Below, piece after piece: positions 38,937-47,960 of a DNA stretch of 64,000 nt. The stretch's first letter is position 1. The number at the start of each line of letters is the position of its first letter. The position numbers and the translations under genes were made by a program. This DNA is from Sphingomonas sp. Leaf33 (GTDB lineage Bacteria > Pseudomonadota > Alphaproteobacteria > Sphingomonadales > Sphingomonadaceae). The notes below the pieces were generated by a model. The model searched no databases, was not told where the DNA came from, and worked only from the letters and a program-made list of their open reading frames with translations. Location of the stretch: contig NZ_LMLB01000001.1 in assembly GCF_001421785.1 (NCBI RefSeq), positions 1,159,962 through 1,223,961 on the forward strand, given 5' to 3'.

Positions 38937-38968
38937 AAAGGGGCGCCCTCATCGGGCGCCCTTTTTTT
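38937..38968 (+). terminator. Rho-independent terminator after rpoA
   Basis: GGGCGCCC (38941-38948), loop TCATC, GGGCGCCC (38954-38961), then seven T; the A-run before the stem can also pair. It ends the alpha operon before rplQ. Confidence 0.88.
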
Positions 38969-39029
38969 GTCCGAAGAATTGCGCGGTCGGTTGCTTGCGG
39001 TTCGGGAAAACTGTTGTTAGCCTCCGGTA

Positions 39030-39656
39030 ATGTCTTGGGGGAGGCTGTCTTTTCGACCGGCGCGTTGGGTGATCGCGCTAGCGGCGATTGCGCCGATACC
39101 TTGCGTTGCGCGGGCGCAGGATGCCCAGTCTTCCAAACCAGTCGCTGAAGCGAAGGGCGACGCGTCGGGCTTCGTCGTTCCGGCCCTTACAGTCGTGACG
39201 CTGGAAATCCGGTCTGCGCTCGGCAGCAAGCTGAGCAAGCCGGGCGATCTCTTTCCCATCCGTCTGGTCGATCCGATCATGGACGGCGACCGGGTGGTCG
39301 TGCCGGCGGGCGCGACCGGAACCGGCGAAGTGGTTCATGCCAAGAAGGCCGGCGGTAGTGGTACGGGCGGTGAGCTCGTGCTGGCTGCGCGGTATCTGGA
39401 TGTCTGCGGGCGTCAGTTGCGCTTACGCAGCCTGCATATGGCGCCGAACGGACGGTCGAAGACGGATTTGGTCAATGCGATCAACGTCGCGAGTGCGGCG
39501 CTGGGACCGATAGCCGCCATGTCCGCCTTTCTGATCCGCGGCGGTGAGGTCGACGTGGCGGAAGGCACGCTGGGTGTCGCCAAGACCGCGCAGCCATTCA
39601 CGATTCAACCTGTCGAAGGCGGAGCGGCATCAGGCACCGGCTGTCCGGCGGGCTAG
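39030..39656 (+). CDS. Exported hypothetical protein
   Basis: A 208-residue protein with a signal peptide (about 1-29, ending CVARAQ). The mature part has [53 protein letters not shown] (in parts), a beta-rich pattern seen in envelope proteins that set 'safe' bounds on surface modules, but no named family was confirmed. A hydrophobic stretch near residue 150-170 may be a membrane helix. It lies between rpoA and rplQ. Confidence 0.78.
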   Translation: MSWGRLSFRPARWVIALAAIAPIPCVARAQDAQSSKPVAEAKGDASGFVVPALTVVTLEIRSALGSKLSKPGDLFPIRLVDPIMDGDRVVVPAGATGTGEVVHAKKAGGSGTGGELVLAARYLDVCGRQLRLRSLHMAPNGRSKTDLVNAINVASAALGPIAAMSAFLIRGGEVDVAEGTLGVAKTAQPFTIQPVEGGAASGTGCPAG

Positions 39657-39679
39657 AATTCACAAGAGGGGGATGTTCC

Positions 39680-40192
39680 ATGTTCGTTAAGTACGCTTTT
39701 GCGGCTGCCGTCGCATTGTCATCGACCGTCGCGCCGGCGGTTGCCGCCGACGCCAAGGCGACGACGCCGATCGCCATCCCGGCACCGCCGGCCGGCATGG
39801 GGCAGATCGTCTTCTTCCGGCCCGGTGGCATGGGCATGGCAATGGGGTGTTCCGTCAACGAAAACGGAAAGAAGGTCAGCTCGCTGGGGTCGGGCAAGTA
39901 TTTCATCATGGTGGCCCCGCCGGGACGTCATGAATTCTCGGTCAAGAGCGAAGCCAAGGACACGCTCGCGCTGGAAGTCGAAGCGGACGAAACGCAGTAC
40001 GCCGCTTGCAAGATAAAGATGGGGATCATGGCGGGCCGCCCCGATATCCGCCCGGCGACTGAAGCGGAGTTCCGCAAGCACGCAAAGCTGAAAATGGTCG
40101 ACGCAGACGATATGGGGCCAGGCGAGGGGGCACTTCGCCCCGATCAGGTGGCGTCCGCAGCGACCGCCTCGTCGGTGGCGACGCCGCGATAA
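39680..40192 (+). CDS. Exported DUF2846-like protein
   Basis: A 170-residue protein with a signal peptide (1-22, PAVAA). The core GQIVFFRPGGMGMAMGCSVNENGKKVSSLGSGKYFIMVAPPGRHEF (in parts) has the 'R...V.VNG..v..L..G.Y....pPG.H' layout of DUF2846. One Cys in each half. It starts 23 bp after the previous gene and is probably co-transcribed with it. Confidence 0.78.
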   Translation: MFVKYAFAAAVALSSTVAPAVAADAKATTPIAIPAPPAGMGQIVFFRPGGMGMAMGCSVNENGKKVSSLGSGKYFIMVAPPGRHEFSVKSEAKDTLALEVEADETQYAACKIKMGIMAGRPDIRPATEAEFRKHAKLKMVDADDMGPGEGALRPDQVASAATASSVATPR

Positions 40193-40206
40193 CACTCGCG
40201 TCGGTG

Positions 40207-40249
40207 AGCCGGCCGTGTCCCTGGGGAGAGACATCGGACATGGTCGGCT
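40207..40249 (+). terminator. Hairpin after the DUF2846-like gene
   Basis: AGCCGGCCGTGTCC (40207-40220), 15-nt loop, GGACATGGTCGGCT (40236-40249). Fourteen pairs, two of them G-U in the + strand sense, so it should fold in the + transcript. No T-run. Confidence 0.45.
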
Positions 40250-40252
40250 CGC

Positions 40253-40281
40253 TTGACAGCCGCGGCGAAATCCGCTTGTGG
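40253..40281 (+). promoter_or_regulatory. Possible promoter of rplQ
   Basis: A consensus -35 TTGACA (40253-40258) and, after 17 bp, TTGTGG (40276-40281), a poor -10. rplQ must have its own promoter because rpoA ends in a terminator. Confidence 0.35.
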
Positions 40282-40377
40282 CTGCGGCTCTCTCGATAGA
40301 GCTGGTTTTGGCGGTGCCGTTTCATCGCCTGGTCCGGGGTACCTCACACGGCCCCCGAACGAACGAAGGAAAGACCC

Positions 40378-40794
40378 ATGCGTCATCGCGTTGGCGGCCG
40401 TAAGCTGCAGCGTACCTCGGCCCATCGTATTGCGCTGTTCCGCAACATGTCGGCCGCGCTCATCAAGCATGAGCAGATCACCACCACCGTCGCCAAGGCG
40501 AAGGAACTGCGTCCCTACGTCGAGAAGCTGATCACGCTGGCGAAGAAGGGTGGTCTTTCGAACCGCCGTCTCGCGCACGCTCGCCTGCTCGACGATGCGC
40601 AGCTGGGCAAGCTGTTCGATACGCTGGCGTCGCGCTACGCCGATCGCAACGGCGGCTATACCCGCATCATCAAGGCCGGCATCCGCGCATCGGACGCGTC
40701 GCCGATGGCCATCATCGAGTTCGTCGACCGCGACGTCTCGGCCAAGGGCCAGGATTCGGGTCCGGTGATGAACGAGGAATTCGAAGAGGCGTGA
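40378..40794 (+). CDS. rplQ: 50S ribosomal protein L17
   Basis: A 138-residue L17 ([20 protein letters not shown]). Ends MNEEFEEA with a tail slightly longer than in E. coli. GAAGGAAAG precedes the ATG. Detached from rpoA. Confidence 0.98.
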   Translation: MRHRVGGRKLQRTSAHRIALFRNMSAALIKHEQITTTVAKAKELRPYVEKLITLAKKGGLSNRRLAHARLLDDAQLGKLFDTLASRYADRNGGYTRIIKAGIRASDASPMAIIEFVDRDVSAKGQDSGPVMNEEFEEA

Positions 40795-40878
40795 GCCTAG
40801 CGTAGCTAGGCGCCCGAACCCTCTTCGAACGGCCGGCGGTGTTCAGGCACCGTCCGACGACGCGGCTTTGCCGCGGCG
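40795..40878 (+). repeat. Three-hairpin 3' element, copy 2 (after rplQ)
   Basis: Hairpin 0 (GCCTAGC-GTA-GCTAGGC, 40795-40811) starts directly at the rplQ stop. GGCCGGC (40831) follows, then hairpin 1 (CGGTGT-TCAG-GCACCG, 40837-40852), linker TCCGACGA (40853-40860) and hairpin 2 (CGCGGC-TTT-GCCGCG, 40861-40875). Hairpin 2 and its context equal copy 1; hairpin 1 differs in sequence but pairs. Confidence 0.65.
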
Positions 40879-40921
40879 TTCGTAGAATGGGATCGGCACT
40901 TCGCAGTCTAAGCGCTTGAAG

Positions 40922-40957
40922 GGGAGGCTGCACCGGCTACGGTGTCGCCTCCCTTTT
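40922..40957 (+). terminator. Rho-independent terminator after rplQ
   Basis: GGGAGGC-TG-CACCG-GCTA-CGGTG-TC-GCCTCCC then TTTT: twelve pairs with one internal loop. It ends 17 bp before the next gene's start, so that gene's promoter must lie upstream of or within this hairpin. Confidence 0.75.
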
Positions 40958-40974
40958 CGTATCCGGAGATACCG

Positions 40975-43101
40975 ATGCGTCGCGCGTTCCTCGCCGCCCT
41001 GCTTGCCGCTACCTCTCCCGCCATCGCCCAGGATGCCATGCCGAAGCTGACCTATCCGCAGACCGAACGTGGGCCCACCGTCGACGAACAGTTCGGCGTG
41101 AAGGTCGCCGACCCCTATCGCTGGCTGGAAGCCGATGTGCGCAGCGACGACAAGGTCCGCGCCTGGGTGACCGCCCAGAACGGCGTGACCGACGCGTATC
41201 TGGCGACGCTGCCGGGCCGCCAGATCTTCAAGGACCGGATGAAGGCGCTCTACGATTACGAGCGCTTTGGCCTGCCGACCAAGAAGGGCGGCAAGTATTT
41301 CTATTCGCGCAACACCGGCTTGCAGAACCAGTCGGTCCTTTACGTCCGCGACGGCCTGAACGGTGCGGGACGCGTGCTGATCGACCCGAACGCCTGGGCC
41401 AAGGACGGCGCGACCGCGCTGGGCGGCTACGCAGCGTCGCATGACGGCACGAAGCTGCTGTATTCGATTCAGGATGGCGGCACCGACTGGCGCACGCTGA
41501 AGGTGATGGACGTCGCTACGGCCAAGGACACCGGCGACCAGCTCGAATGGGTACGGGGCTTGGGCGACTGGATGAAGGACGGTTCGGGCTTCTTCTACAC
41601 GCGTTATCCCGAACCGCCGGCGGGGCAGAAGTATCAGGCGTTGACGCTCAATTCGAAGGTCTATTTCCACAAGCTCGGCACGCCGCAGTCGGCCGATCGC
41701 CTGGTCTATGAAACGCCGGATATGCCCAAGCGCGGGCATTATGCGGGCGTGACCGACGACGGGCGCTATCTGCTGATCTACACCAGCGAGGGCACCGACA
41801 ATCGCAACGAGCTGTCGGTCGTCGATCTCCAGTCGGCCGACTGGAAACCGCGCAAGCTCATCGACGGATTGACCAACGAATGGTCGGTCATCGGCAGCAC
41901 CGGGTCCAAGCTGTACGTGAAGACCAACAAGGACGCGCCGCGCAATCGTGTCGTGACGATGGACATCGCCAGCGCCAATCCGCAGCCGGTGCAGCTTATC
42001 GCCGAAGACGCGGCCGTGCTCGATGGCGCCAGCATCGTCGGTGGCGTGATGCTGGCCGACTATATGGTCGATGTGAAGAGCGAAGTCCGCCGCTACGGCC
42101 TGGACGGCACGCCGATGGGCAAGGTCGCGCTGCCGGGGATCGGTTCGGCCGGCGGCTTCGGCGGCGATCCGCAGGATCCGGAGACGTTCTTCGCCTTCAC
42201 CAGCTTTGCCACGCCATCGACCATCTATCGCTACGACGTGCGGACCAACCAGGCGACCGTCTGGGCCGCGCCGAAGGTCGATTTCGATCCGAATGCGTAC
42301 GAGGTCAAGCAGGTGTTCTACCCGTCGAAGGACGGCACGAAGATCCCGATGTTCATCGTCCACAAGAAGGGGCTGAAGGGACCGGCGCCGACGATCCTCT
42401 ATGGCTACGGCGGTTTCAACGTGTCACTGCTGCCCAGCTTCTCGGCGACGCGCATCGCGTGGATGGAACAGGGCGGGGTGATCGCCCAGCCGAACCTGCG
42501 CGGCGGCGGCGAGTACGGCAAGGCGTGGCACGACGCCGGCCGCTTGCAGAACAAGCAGAATGTGTTCGACGACATGATTGCCGCGGCCGAATATCTCGAC
42601 AAGACGGGCATCTCGTCGCCGCAGAAGACGGTCATCCAGGGCGGCTCGAACGGCGGGCTCCTTGTGGGCGCCGTCATCAACCAGCGTCCCGACCTGTTCG
42701 CCGCCGCGCTGCCGGCGGTCGGCGTCATGGACATGACCCGCTTCGACCGCTGGACCGCAGGGCGCTACTGGGTCGATGACTATGGCTATCCGTCGAAGGA
42801 GGCCGATTTCAAGGCGCTCTACAAATACTCGCCGTACCATAATGTCCAATCGGGCAAGGCATACCCCGCGATCCTGGCGACGACCGCCGACACCGACGAC
42901 CGCGTGGTCCCCGGCCACACGTTCAAATACACCGCGGCGATCCAGAATGCCGACATCGGCCCCAAGCCGCACCTGGTCCGCATCGAAACCCGCGCCGGCC
43001 ATGGCTCCGGCAAGCCGACGGACAAGATCATCGAGGAAGCCGCCGATTTGTGGGCGTTCTCGGCGAAGTGGACGGGGATGGACGTCAAGCCGGTTCGATA
43101 G
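40975..43101 (+). CDS. Prolyl oligopeptidase, exported (family S9A)
   Basis: A 708-residue serine peptidase that cuts short peptides after proline. Signal peptide 1-18 (SPAIAQ), which points to the periplasm; the long-studied Sphingomonas PEP is of this type. N-terminal part of the catalytic domain (KLTYPQTERG), a seven-bladed propeller, then the alpha/beta-hydrolase with Ser558 in GGSNGGLL, Asp in TADTDDRV and His in RAGHGSGK. CGGAGA lies 7 bases before ATG 40975. Confidence 0.95.
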   Translation: MRRAFLAALLAATSPAIAQDAMPKLTYPQTERGPTVDEQFGVKVADPYRWLEADVRSDDKVRAWVTAQNGVTDAYLATLPGRQIFKDRMKALYDYERFGLPTKKGGKYFYSRNTGLQNQSVLYVRDGLNGAGRVLIDPNAWAKDGATALGGYAASHDGTKLLYSIQDGGTDWRTLKVMDVATAKDTGDQLEWVRGLGDWMKDGSGFFYTRYPEPPAGQKYQALTLNSKVYFHKLGTPQSADRLVYETPDMPKRGHYAGVTDDGRYLLIYTSEGTDNRNELSVVDLQSADWKPRKLIDGLTNEWSVIGSTGSKLYVKTNKDAPRNRVVTMDIASANPQPVQLIAEDAAVLDGASIVGGVMLADYMVDVKSEVRRYGLDGTPMGKVALPGIGSAGGFGGDPQDPETFFAFTSFATPSTIYRYDVRTNQATVWAAPKVDFDPNAYEVKQVFYPSKDGTKIPMFIVHKKGLKGPAPTILYGYGGFNVSLLPSFSATRIAWMEQGGVIAQPNLRGGGEYGKAWHDAGRLQNKQNVFDDMIAAAEYLDKTGISSPQKTVIQGGSNGGLLVGAVINQRPDLFAAALPAVGVMDMTRFDRWTAGRYWVDDYGYPSKEADFKALYKYSPYHNVQSGKAYPAILATTADTDDRVVPGHTFKYTAAIQNADIGPKPHLVRIETRAGHGSGKPTDKIIEEAADLWAFSAKWTGMDVKPVR

Positions 43102-43225
43102 GCATTTGGCGACCGTGTGAGGCAGAGCTTTGCGCGGTCGTCAGCCCCCGCCCGACGCTGTATGGCCGCGATGGGTTCGCAACTGGAACAATGGAACAAT
43201 GCCCTGCGCAAGCACTTGAGCGACC

Positions 43226-44086
43226 ATGGGCAGCGCTGGACGACATGACTTCGCGGCCCGGGTCAGGATCAGCCTGACGTATCTGTGGCGGCACGGCCGC
43301 CTGCCGAACCTCGACGATCCGCGCCGGTTCACCGAGTTGGTGCAGGCGCGCAAGCTCGACGATCGCGACCCGCGCCTGCCGGCCATGGCGGACAAGGTCG
43401 CGGTCAAATCGATTGTCGCCGATCGCCTGGGGCCGGAATGGGTCATCCCGACCTTGTGGTCGGGGACCAAGCTTCCGTCTGCATCGCTGTGGTCCGGGCC
43501 GGTCGTGGTCAAATCCCGACACGGGTGCAACCAGTATGCCGTCGTCCGCGATGCCGCCGTCGACTGGCCTGCCGTCCGGCGATCGAGTGCGCGCTGGATG
43601 AAAAAGGCCTATGGCGCTTGGCTCGACGAATGGCTCTACGCGCACATCCCGCGCGGGCTGTTGGTCGAGCCGTTCATCGGCGCGACCGAGCAGCTGCCGG
43701 TCGATTACAAGATTTACGTCTTTGCCGGTGAAGCGCGATATGTGCAGGTCCATCTGGACCGTGCGACGCGGCATCGCTGGGTGCTGCACGACACCGACTG
43801 GAAACCACTTAAGACCGGCGCCGAGCGCATCGAGCGGCCATCGGCACTGGCGGCGATGCTGGCGGCAGCCGAGGAACTGGCGCGCGGGTTGGTCTTTGCG
43901 CGGGTCGATTTCTATCAATCCGGTGACCGCCCGCTGTTCGGGGAGATCACCTTTTACCCAGGATCGGGCCTGGACCCGTTCGACCCGCCGGCGCTGGATC
44001 TGGCGATGGGCGACGTCTGGCGGGCTTCCGCGCTCGCGGCGGCGCTGCCCGATGCGAATCGCCCGATCGGTCTGGCTGCGGCCTGA
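43226..44086 (+). CDS. TupA-like ATP-grasp protein
   Basis: A 286-residue soluble protein. [48 protein letters not shown] (in parts) and [29 protein letters not shown] follow the TupA-like ATP-grasp pattern: a Lys/Arg nucleotide site and a late Asp...Glu-x-Thr metal site. TupA is linked to teichuronopeptide synthesis in Bacillus; in Gram-negatives relatives sit in polysaccharide loci. No such locus surrounds it here, so the substrate is unknown. Confidence 0.85.
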   Translation: MGSAGRHDFAARVRISLTYLWRHGRLPNLDDPRRFTELVQARKLDDRDPRLPAMADKVAVKSIVADRLGPEWVIPTLWSGTKLPSASLWSGPVVVKSRHGCNQYAVVRDAAVDWPAVRRSSARWMKKAYGAWLDEWLYAHIPRGLLVEPFIGATEQLPVDYKIYVFAGEARYVQVHLDRATRHRWVLHDTDWKPLKTGAERIERPSALAAMLAAAEELARGLVFARVDFYQSGDRPLFGEITFYPGSGLDPFDPPALDLAMGDVWRASALAAALPDANRPIGLAAA

Positions 44087-44145
44087 CGATCACTACGCCG
44101 AGTAGCCCGCGCTTGCTCCGCGCGCCCGGCCCGCTAGATGGGCAC

Positions 44146-45702
44146 ATGGTCGACCATCCCGATTCCATCCTCATCGTCGATTTCGGCAGCCAGGTAACCC
44201 AGCTGATCGCGCGCCGCGTGCGTGAAGCCGGGGTCTATTCCGAGATTGCTCCCTTCACCTCCGCCGAAGCGGCGTTCGCGCGGATGCAGCCGAAGGGCGT
44301 CATCCTGTCGGGCGGCCCGGCCTCGGTCGTCGATGAAGGCTCCCCGCGCATCCCGCAGGCGATCCTCGACGCGGGGATCCCGCTGCTCGGCATCTGCTAC
44401 GGCCAGCAGGCGCTCAACGCGCAGCTGGGCGGCCAGGTCGACAAGGGCAACAGCGGCGAGTTCGGCAAGGCCTATGTCGAGATCAGCGACGGCTGCAGCC
44501 TGTTCGACGGCCTGTGGGCGGAGGGCGAAACCCATCAGGTGTGGATGAGCCACGGCGACAAGGTGACCGAACTCGCCCCCGGCTTCCGCGCGGTCGCGTC
44601 CAGCCCCGGCGCGCCGTACGCGATCATCGCCGACGACGCGCGCCGTATATATGCGATGCAGTTCCACCCGGAGGTCGTGCACACCCCCGACGGCGGCAAG
44701 CTGATCGCCAATTTCGCCCGTCACGTCGTGGGCCTGACCGGCGACTGGACGATGGCCGAATTCCGCCAGACCAAGATCGCCGAAATCCGCGCGCAGGTCG
44801 GCAAGGGCCGGGTGATCTGCGGCCTGTCGGGCGGCGTCGATTCGGCGGTGGCCGCCGTGCTGATCCACGAAGCGATCGGCGAGCAGCTGACCTGCGTCTT
44901 CGTCGACCACGGCCTGATGCGCTCGGGCGAGGCCGACCAGGTCGTCAGCCTGTTTCGCGGGCACTACAATATCCCGCTGGTCCATGTGGATGCCGCCACG
45001 CTGTTCCTGTCGGGCCTGGCCGGCGTCACCGACCCGGAGGCCAAGCGCAAGTTCATCGGCAAGACCTTCATCGACGTGTTCGAGGCCGAGGCGAAGAAGA
45101 TCGGCGGCGCCGAATTCCTGGCGCAGGGCACGCTGTACCCCGACGTGATCGAAAGCGTCAGCTTCACCGGGGGCCCAAGCGTCACGATCAAGAGCCACCA
45201 CAATGTCGGCGGCCTGCCCGAACGCATGGACATGAAGCTGGTCGAGCCGTTGCGCGAGCTGTTCAAGGACGAGGTCCGCGACCTCGGCCGCGAACTGGGC
45301 CTGCCCGACGTCTTCGTCGGCCGCCACCCGTTCCCCGGACCCGGCCTGGCCATCCGCATCCCCGGCGAAGTGACCCGCGAACGCTGCGACATCCTGCGCA
45401 AGGCCGACGCGATCTACCTCGAGGAAATCCGCGCCGCGGGCCTGTACGACGCGATCTGGCAGGCGTTCGCGGTGCTGCTGCCGGTGCGCAGCGTCGGCGT
45501 GATGGGCGACGGTCGCACTTACGACAGCGTGCTCGCCCTGCGCGCGGTCACCTCGACCGATGGCATGACGGCCGAAGTGTTCGGCTTCCCCGGCGACTTC
45601 CTGCCCCGCGTCGCGACCCGGATCGTCAACGAGGTGAAGGGCGTCAATCGCGTGACGTACGACTATACGTCGAAGCCGCCTGGGACGATCGAATGGGAGT
45701 GA
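44146..45702 (+). CDS. guaA: GMP synthase (glutamine-hydrolysing)
   Basis: A 518-residue enzyme converting XMP to GMP with ATP and glutamine. Class I amidotransferase domain with GICYGQQ (nucleophile Cys) and FHPEV, then the ATP-pyrophosphatase P-loop [12 protein letters not shown], and the C-terminal dimer domain ending PPGTIEWE. The start is set at ATG 44146 ([15 protein letters not shown]); no good Shine-Dalgarno is visible there. Confidence 0.96.
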   Translation: MVDHPDSILIVDFGSQVTQLIARRVREAGVYSEIAPFTSAEAAFARMQPKGVILSGGPASVVDEGSPRIPQAILDAGIPLLGICYGQQALNAQLGGQVDKGNSGEFGKAYVEISDGCSLFDGLWAEGETHQVWMSHGDKVTELAPGFRAVASSPGAPYAIIADDARRIYAMQFHPEVVHTPDGGKLIANFARHVVGLTGDWTMAEFRQTKIAEIRAQVGKGRVICGLSGGVDSAVAAVLIHEAIGEQLTCVFVDHGLMRSGEADQVVSLFRGHYNIPLVHVDAATLFLSGLAGVTDPEAKRKFIGKTFIDVFEAEAKKIGGAEFLAQGTLYPDVIESVSFTGGPSVTIKSHHNVGGLPERMDMKLVEPLRELFKDEVRDLGRELGLPDVFVGRHPFPGPGLAIRIPGEVTRERCDILRKADAIYLEEIRAAGLYDAIWQAFAVLLPVRSVGVMGDGRTYDSVLALRAVTSTDGMTAEVFGFPGDFLPRVATRIVNEVKGVNRVTYDYTSKPPGTIEWE

Positions 45703-46253
45703 CCGGGACTCGGGATCGCGCGGGGCGCGAGCCCGGCCCGGGCACTCGGCAGCGAACAGCTGCCGCAACGCCTGACTCGAAACCCTCCGGGGGAGGGTTT
45801 CGGCAGCGTCACTCGGCGACGACAGCTGCCGCGCCGCAGGTCGAGGCCGCGACGGCGTATGACCGCGAGGCAGTCGTCGCCCTCTGGCGCACCTGCGATC
45901 TCACGCGGCCCTGGAACGACCCCGACCGCGACTTTCTCCAGGCCGTCAGCGGCGCGACCTCCGCGGTGCTGGTGGTGCGAGACGGCGAAGGTGTCACCGG
46001 ATCGGTCATGGTCGGCTTCGATGGCCATCGCGGATGGGTGTATTACGTCGCCGTCCACCCCAAAGCCCGCCGCGCCGGCCTCGGCCGCGCTCTGATGGCA
46101 GCGGCGGAAGAGTGGCTCATCTCGCGCGAGGCGCCGAAGATACAGCTGATGGTGCGTGAGGGGAACGAGGCAGCGACGGGTTTCTACGAAGCGCTGGGAC
46201 TGAAGCGTCAGCCTGTCGTGACATTCGGACGTTTTCTCGGCAGGGTAGTCTGA
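45699..46253 (+). CDS. GNAT-family N-acetyltransferase (start uncertain)
   Basis: Up to 184 residues. The GNAT domain starts at about residue 47 ([28 protein letters not shown]) and has the acetyl-CoA motif [15 protein letters not shown], similar to YpeA. The first 46 residues ([12 protein letters not shown]... SGGGFRQRH) are translated from a hairpin-rich stretch (45743-45832) and look non-domain. The frame opens with ATG 45693/GTG 45699 overlapping guaA; no other ATG/GTG/TTG lies near the domain start. Either the extension is real or translation starts at a rare codon. Confidence 0.8.
   Translation: MTGTRDRAGREPGPGTRQRTAAATPDSKPSGGGFRQRHSATTAAAPQVEAATAYDREAVVALWRTCDLTRPWNDPDRDFLQAVSGATSAVLVVRDGEGVTGSVMVGFDGHRGWVYYVAVHPKARRAGLGRALMAAAEEWLISREAPKIQLMVREGNEAATGFYEALGLKRQPVVTFGRFLGRVV
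45743..45832. repeat. Hairpin cluster with direct repeats after guaA
   Basis: Two direct copies of CACTCGGC...ACAGCTGCCGC (45743-45766, 45810-45832) flank a perfect hairpin CGAAACCCTCC-GGG-GGAGGGTTTCG (45778-45802). Copy 1 also folds as CGGCAGC-GAACA-GCTGCCG. GCGTCACTCGGCGACG (45806-45821) recurs exactly at 74-89. The central hairpin could terminate guaA. Confidence 0.7.
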
Positions 46254-46314
46254 GTAGAAGGTTGTAGTAATTATTGCGTTTGATGCCGTCCATACACACG
46301 ATAAATGGATTGTC

Positions 46315-46755
46315 ATGTTGCGCACCATCGGTCTCTCTATTGGCCTGCTCCTGCCGTTTTTTGGCAGTGAGAGTGCGGCATGCTTCATTGCGTCACCATC
46401 CAAGCAACCTGCACGGGATGAAGCCGATGACGCGATGCTCGCTTCGGTCCGTCGGCTTAGTCAGATCTTCGAAGCTCAGATTGTCATGAATAACGTTCCC
46501 GGTGTGTGGGAGTTGAAAGTCCGGAGGGTCTTTCTCGGATCGCTGAAGCAAGGTCAGATTTTGCGAGGCACGTCGAGCCGAGACATCTGTAGTCTCAACA
46601 TTCCTGAGAAGGGTGACCGTGGTCTGATATTGGCTGGTTGGGGGCAGGAGGGGCTAGACTTTGGAAATAGCTTCGTGAACGCCGAGGGGATTGCGTCGCT
46701 GAAAAGGGTTGGCATTCTGCCGCCAGATTACGGACCGCTTCGGACCAATCGCTAA
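46315..46755 (+). CDS. Orphan secreted protein, low GC
   Basis: A 146-residue protein with a signal peptide (MLRTIGLSIGLLLPFFGSESAA) and a mature part that begins with Cys (ACFIASP) and has a second Cys (RDICSLNIPEKGDRGLILAG), perhaps a disulfide. VWELKVRRVFLGSLKQGQILRG is beta-rich. GC and codon use are clearly lower than in neighbours over about 46250-46790, which suggests transfer. No family recognised. Confidence 0.65.
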   Translation: MLRTIGLSIGLLLPFFGSESAACFIASPSKQPARDEADDAMLASVRRLSQIFEAQIVMNNVPGVWELKVRRVFLGSLKQGQILRGTSSRDICSLNIPEKGDRGLILAGWGQEGLDFGNSFVNAEGIASLKRVGILPPDYGPLRTNR

Positions 46756-46783
46756 TCATGCAATACTTTTGAAGTCAGATTTT

Positions 46784-47131
46784 ATGACCCTCACCCTCTT
46801 CGGCATCCCCAACTGCGACACCGTGAAGAAGGTCCGCACGTGGCTCGACGCATACGGCGTCGCCTACACATTCCACGACTACAAGAAACTCGGCGCCGAT
46901 CGCGACAAACTTGCCGCCTGGGCAGGCGAGGTCGGCTGGGAAAACCTCCTCAACCGCGCCGGCACGACGTTCCGCAAGCTATCCGACGCCGACCGCGCCG
47001 ATCTGACCGAGGCCAAGGCGATCGACCTGATGGTCGCGCAGCCGTCGCTCATCAAGCGGCCGGTGGTTGAGGGGGCGGGTGCGCTGCTCGTCGGGTTCAA
47101 GCCGGAGATGTACGCGGCCGCTTTCGGCTGA
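46784..47131 (+). CDS. ArsC/Spx-family thioredoxin-fold protein
   Basis: A 115-residue protein of the ArsC-related family (YffB/Spx type). It begins TLTLFGIPNCDTVKKVRTWLD with a single active-site Cys (about C11) and has LIKRPVVEGAGALLVGFKPEMY at the end. Arsenate reductases need further residues and ars neighbours, which are absent, so a glutathione-linked reductase or regulator is more likely. ATG 46784 chosen by family start. Confidence 0.9.
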   Translation: MTLTLFGIPNCDTVKKVRTWLDAYGVAYTFHDYKKLGADRDKLAAWAGEVGWENLLNRAGTTFRKLSDADRADLTEAKAIDLMVAQPSLIKRPVVEGAGALLVGFKPEMYAAAFG

Positions 47132-47198
47132 CCTCGCAGCGGGCTGGATGCGCGTCGCCCGATCCGATAGCTTGCCGGCACATTCGGGGAGAGATGAG

Positions 47199-47639
47199 AT
47201 GAAGGCAATCGGTCGCGCGAAGGCGCCGGCGTGGTTCTGGCTGGTGGCGGTGCTCCTGGCGCTGTGGGGCGCGATGGGCGTGTTCGCCTGTATCCAGCAA
47301 TTCCGGCTGGGCGCCGATGCGATGGGACCGGCGGACGACTATTACCGCGCGCTCTATGCCGGGCTGCCGGCGTGGTACAACATTGTCTATGCGGTGGCGG
47401 TGGGTGCCGGGTTCGTCGGTAGCGTCGCGTTGTTCCTGCGGTCGCGGCTGGCGAAGCTGCTGTTCATCGTCTCGCTGATCGCGGTAATCGTTCAGTTCGG
47501 CTGGCTGTTCGCGACGACCGACATGGTCGCAGTGCGCGGGTTCGCCGTCGCGGCGGGGTTTCCGATCTTCATCGTGGTGGTCGCGGTGTTTCAGATCTGG
47601 CTGGCGGGCTTGGCGATACGGCGGGGGTGGATCGGGTAA
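47199..47639 (+). CDS. Hypothetical membrane protein, four helices
   Basis: A 146-residue protein with four hydrophobic segments (about 12-32, 58-80, 86-105 and 113-137) and short loops. GGGGAGAG lies just before the ATG. It resembles small sphingomonad 'sugar transporter'-named hypotheticals, but no function can be supported. Confidence 0.8.
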   Translation: MKAIGRAKAPAWFWLVAVLLALWGAMGVFACIQQFRLGADAMGPADDYYRALYAGLPAWYNIVYAVAVGAGFVGSVALFLRSRLAKLLFIVSLIAVIVQFGWLFATTDMVAVRGFAVAAGFPIFIVVVAVFQIWLAGLAIRRGWIG

Positions 47640-47641
47640 CG

Positions 47642-47765
47642 CCAATCCTCCCCTGGAAGGGGAGGTGGCCGGCGTAGCCGGTCGGAGGGGTGTCGCGCTA
47701 TCGAGAGGGTGACACCCCTCCGTCAGGCTTGCGGTCTGCCACCTGCCCTTGCAGGGGAGGATTGG
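47642..47765. repeat. Nested inverted repeat CCTCCCC/GGGGAGG with inner GGAGGGGTGTC
   Basis: Outer arms CCAATCCTCCCCTG and CAGGGGAGGATTGG, inner arms GGTCGGAGGGGTGTC and GACACCCCTCCGTC. It fills the first half of the 321-bp gap before panB. In 47766-47960 I see only a short tandem-like AAAGTGAC/AAAGGTGAC and no clear promoter. Confidence 0.8.
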
Positions 47766-47960
47766 CTCGGAAACCATTTTCCTACACGGCCGCAATCTGC
47801 TTCACCCTGTCGAATGGACCAGACCCATCGCTCGCGCGGTTTCTCACCGGCAAAAGTGACAAAGGTGACGAAGGCTGACCGATCGACCGCGGCATCGCAA
47901 CTTTTGGGCGTCGCGCACCCCGCGCTGGACCCGGCCCGGCGCCCGGCGTAGGCCACCCCC

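Noticed and set aside
46784..47131. Calling the ArsC-like gene an arsenate reductase
   Set aside because: No arsR/arsB/acr3 neighbours and the sequence fits the short YffB/Spx branch; only the family call is supportable.
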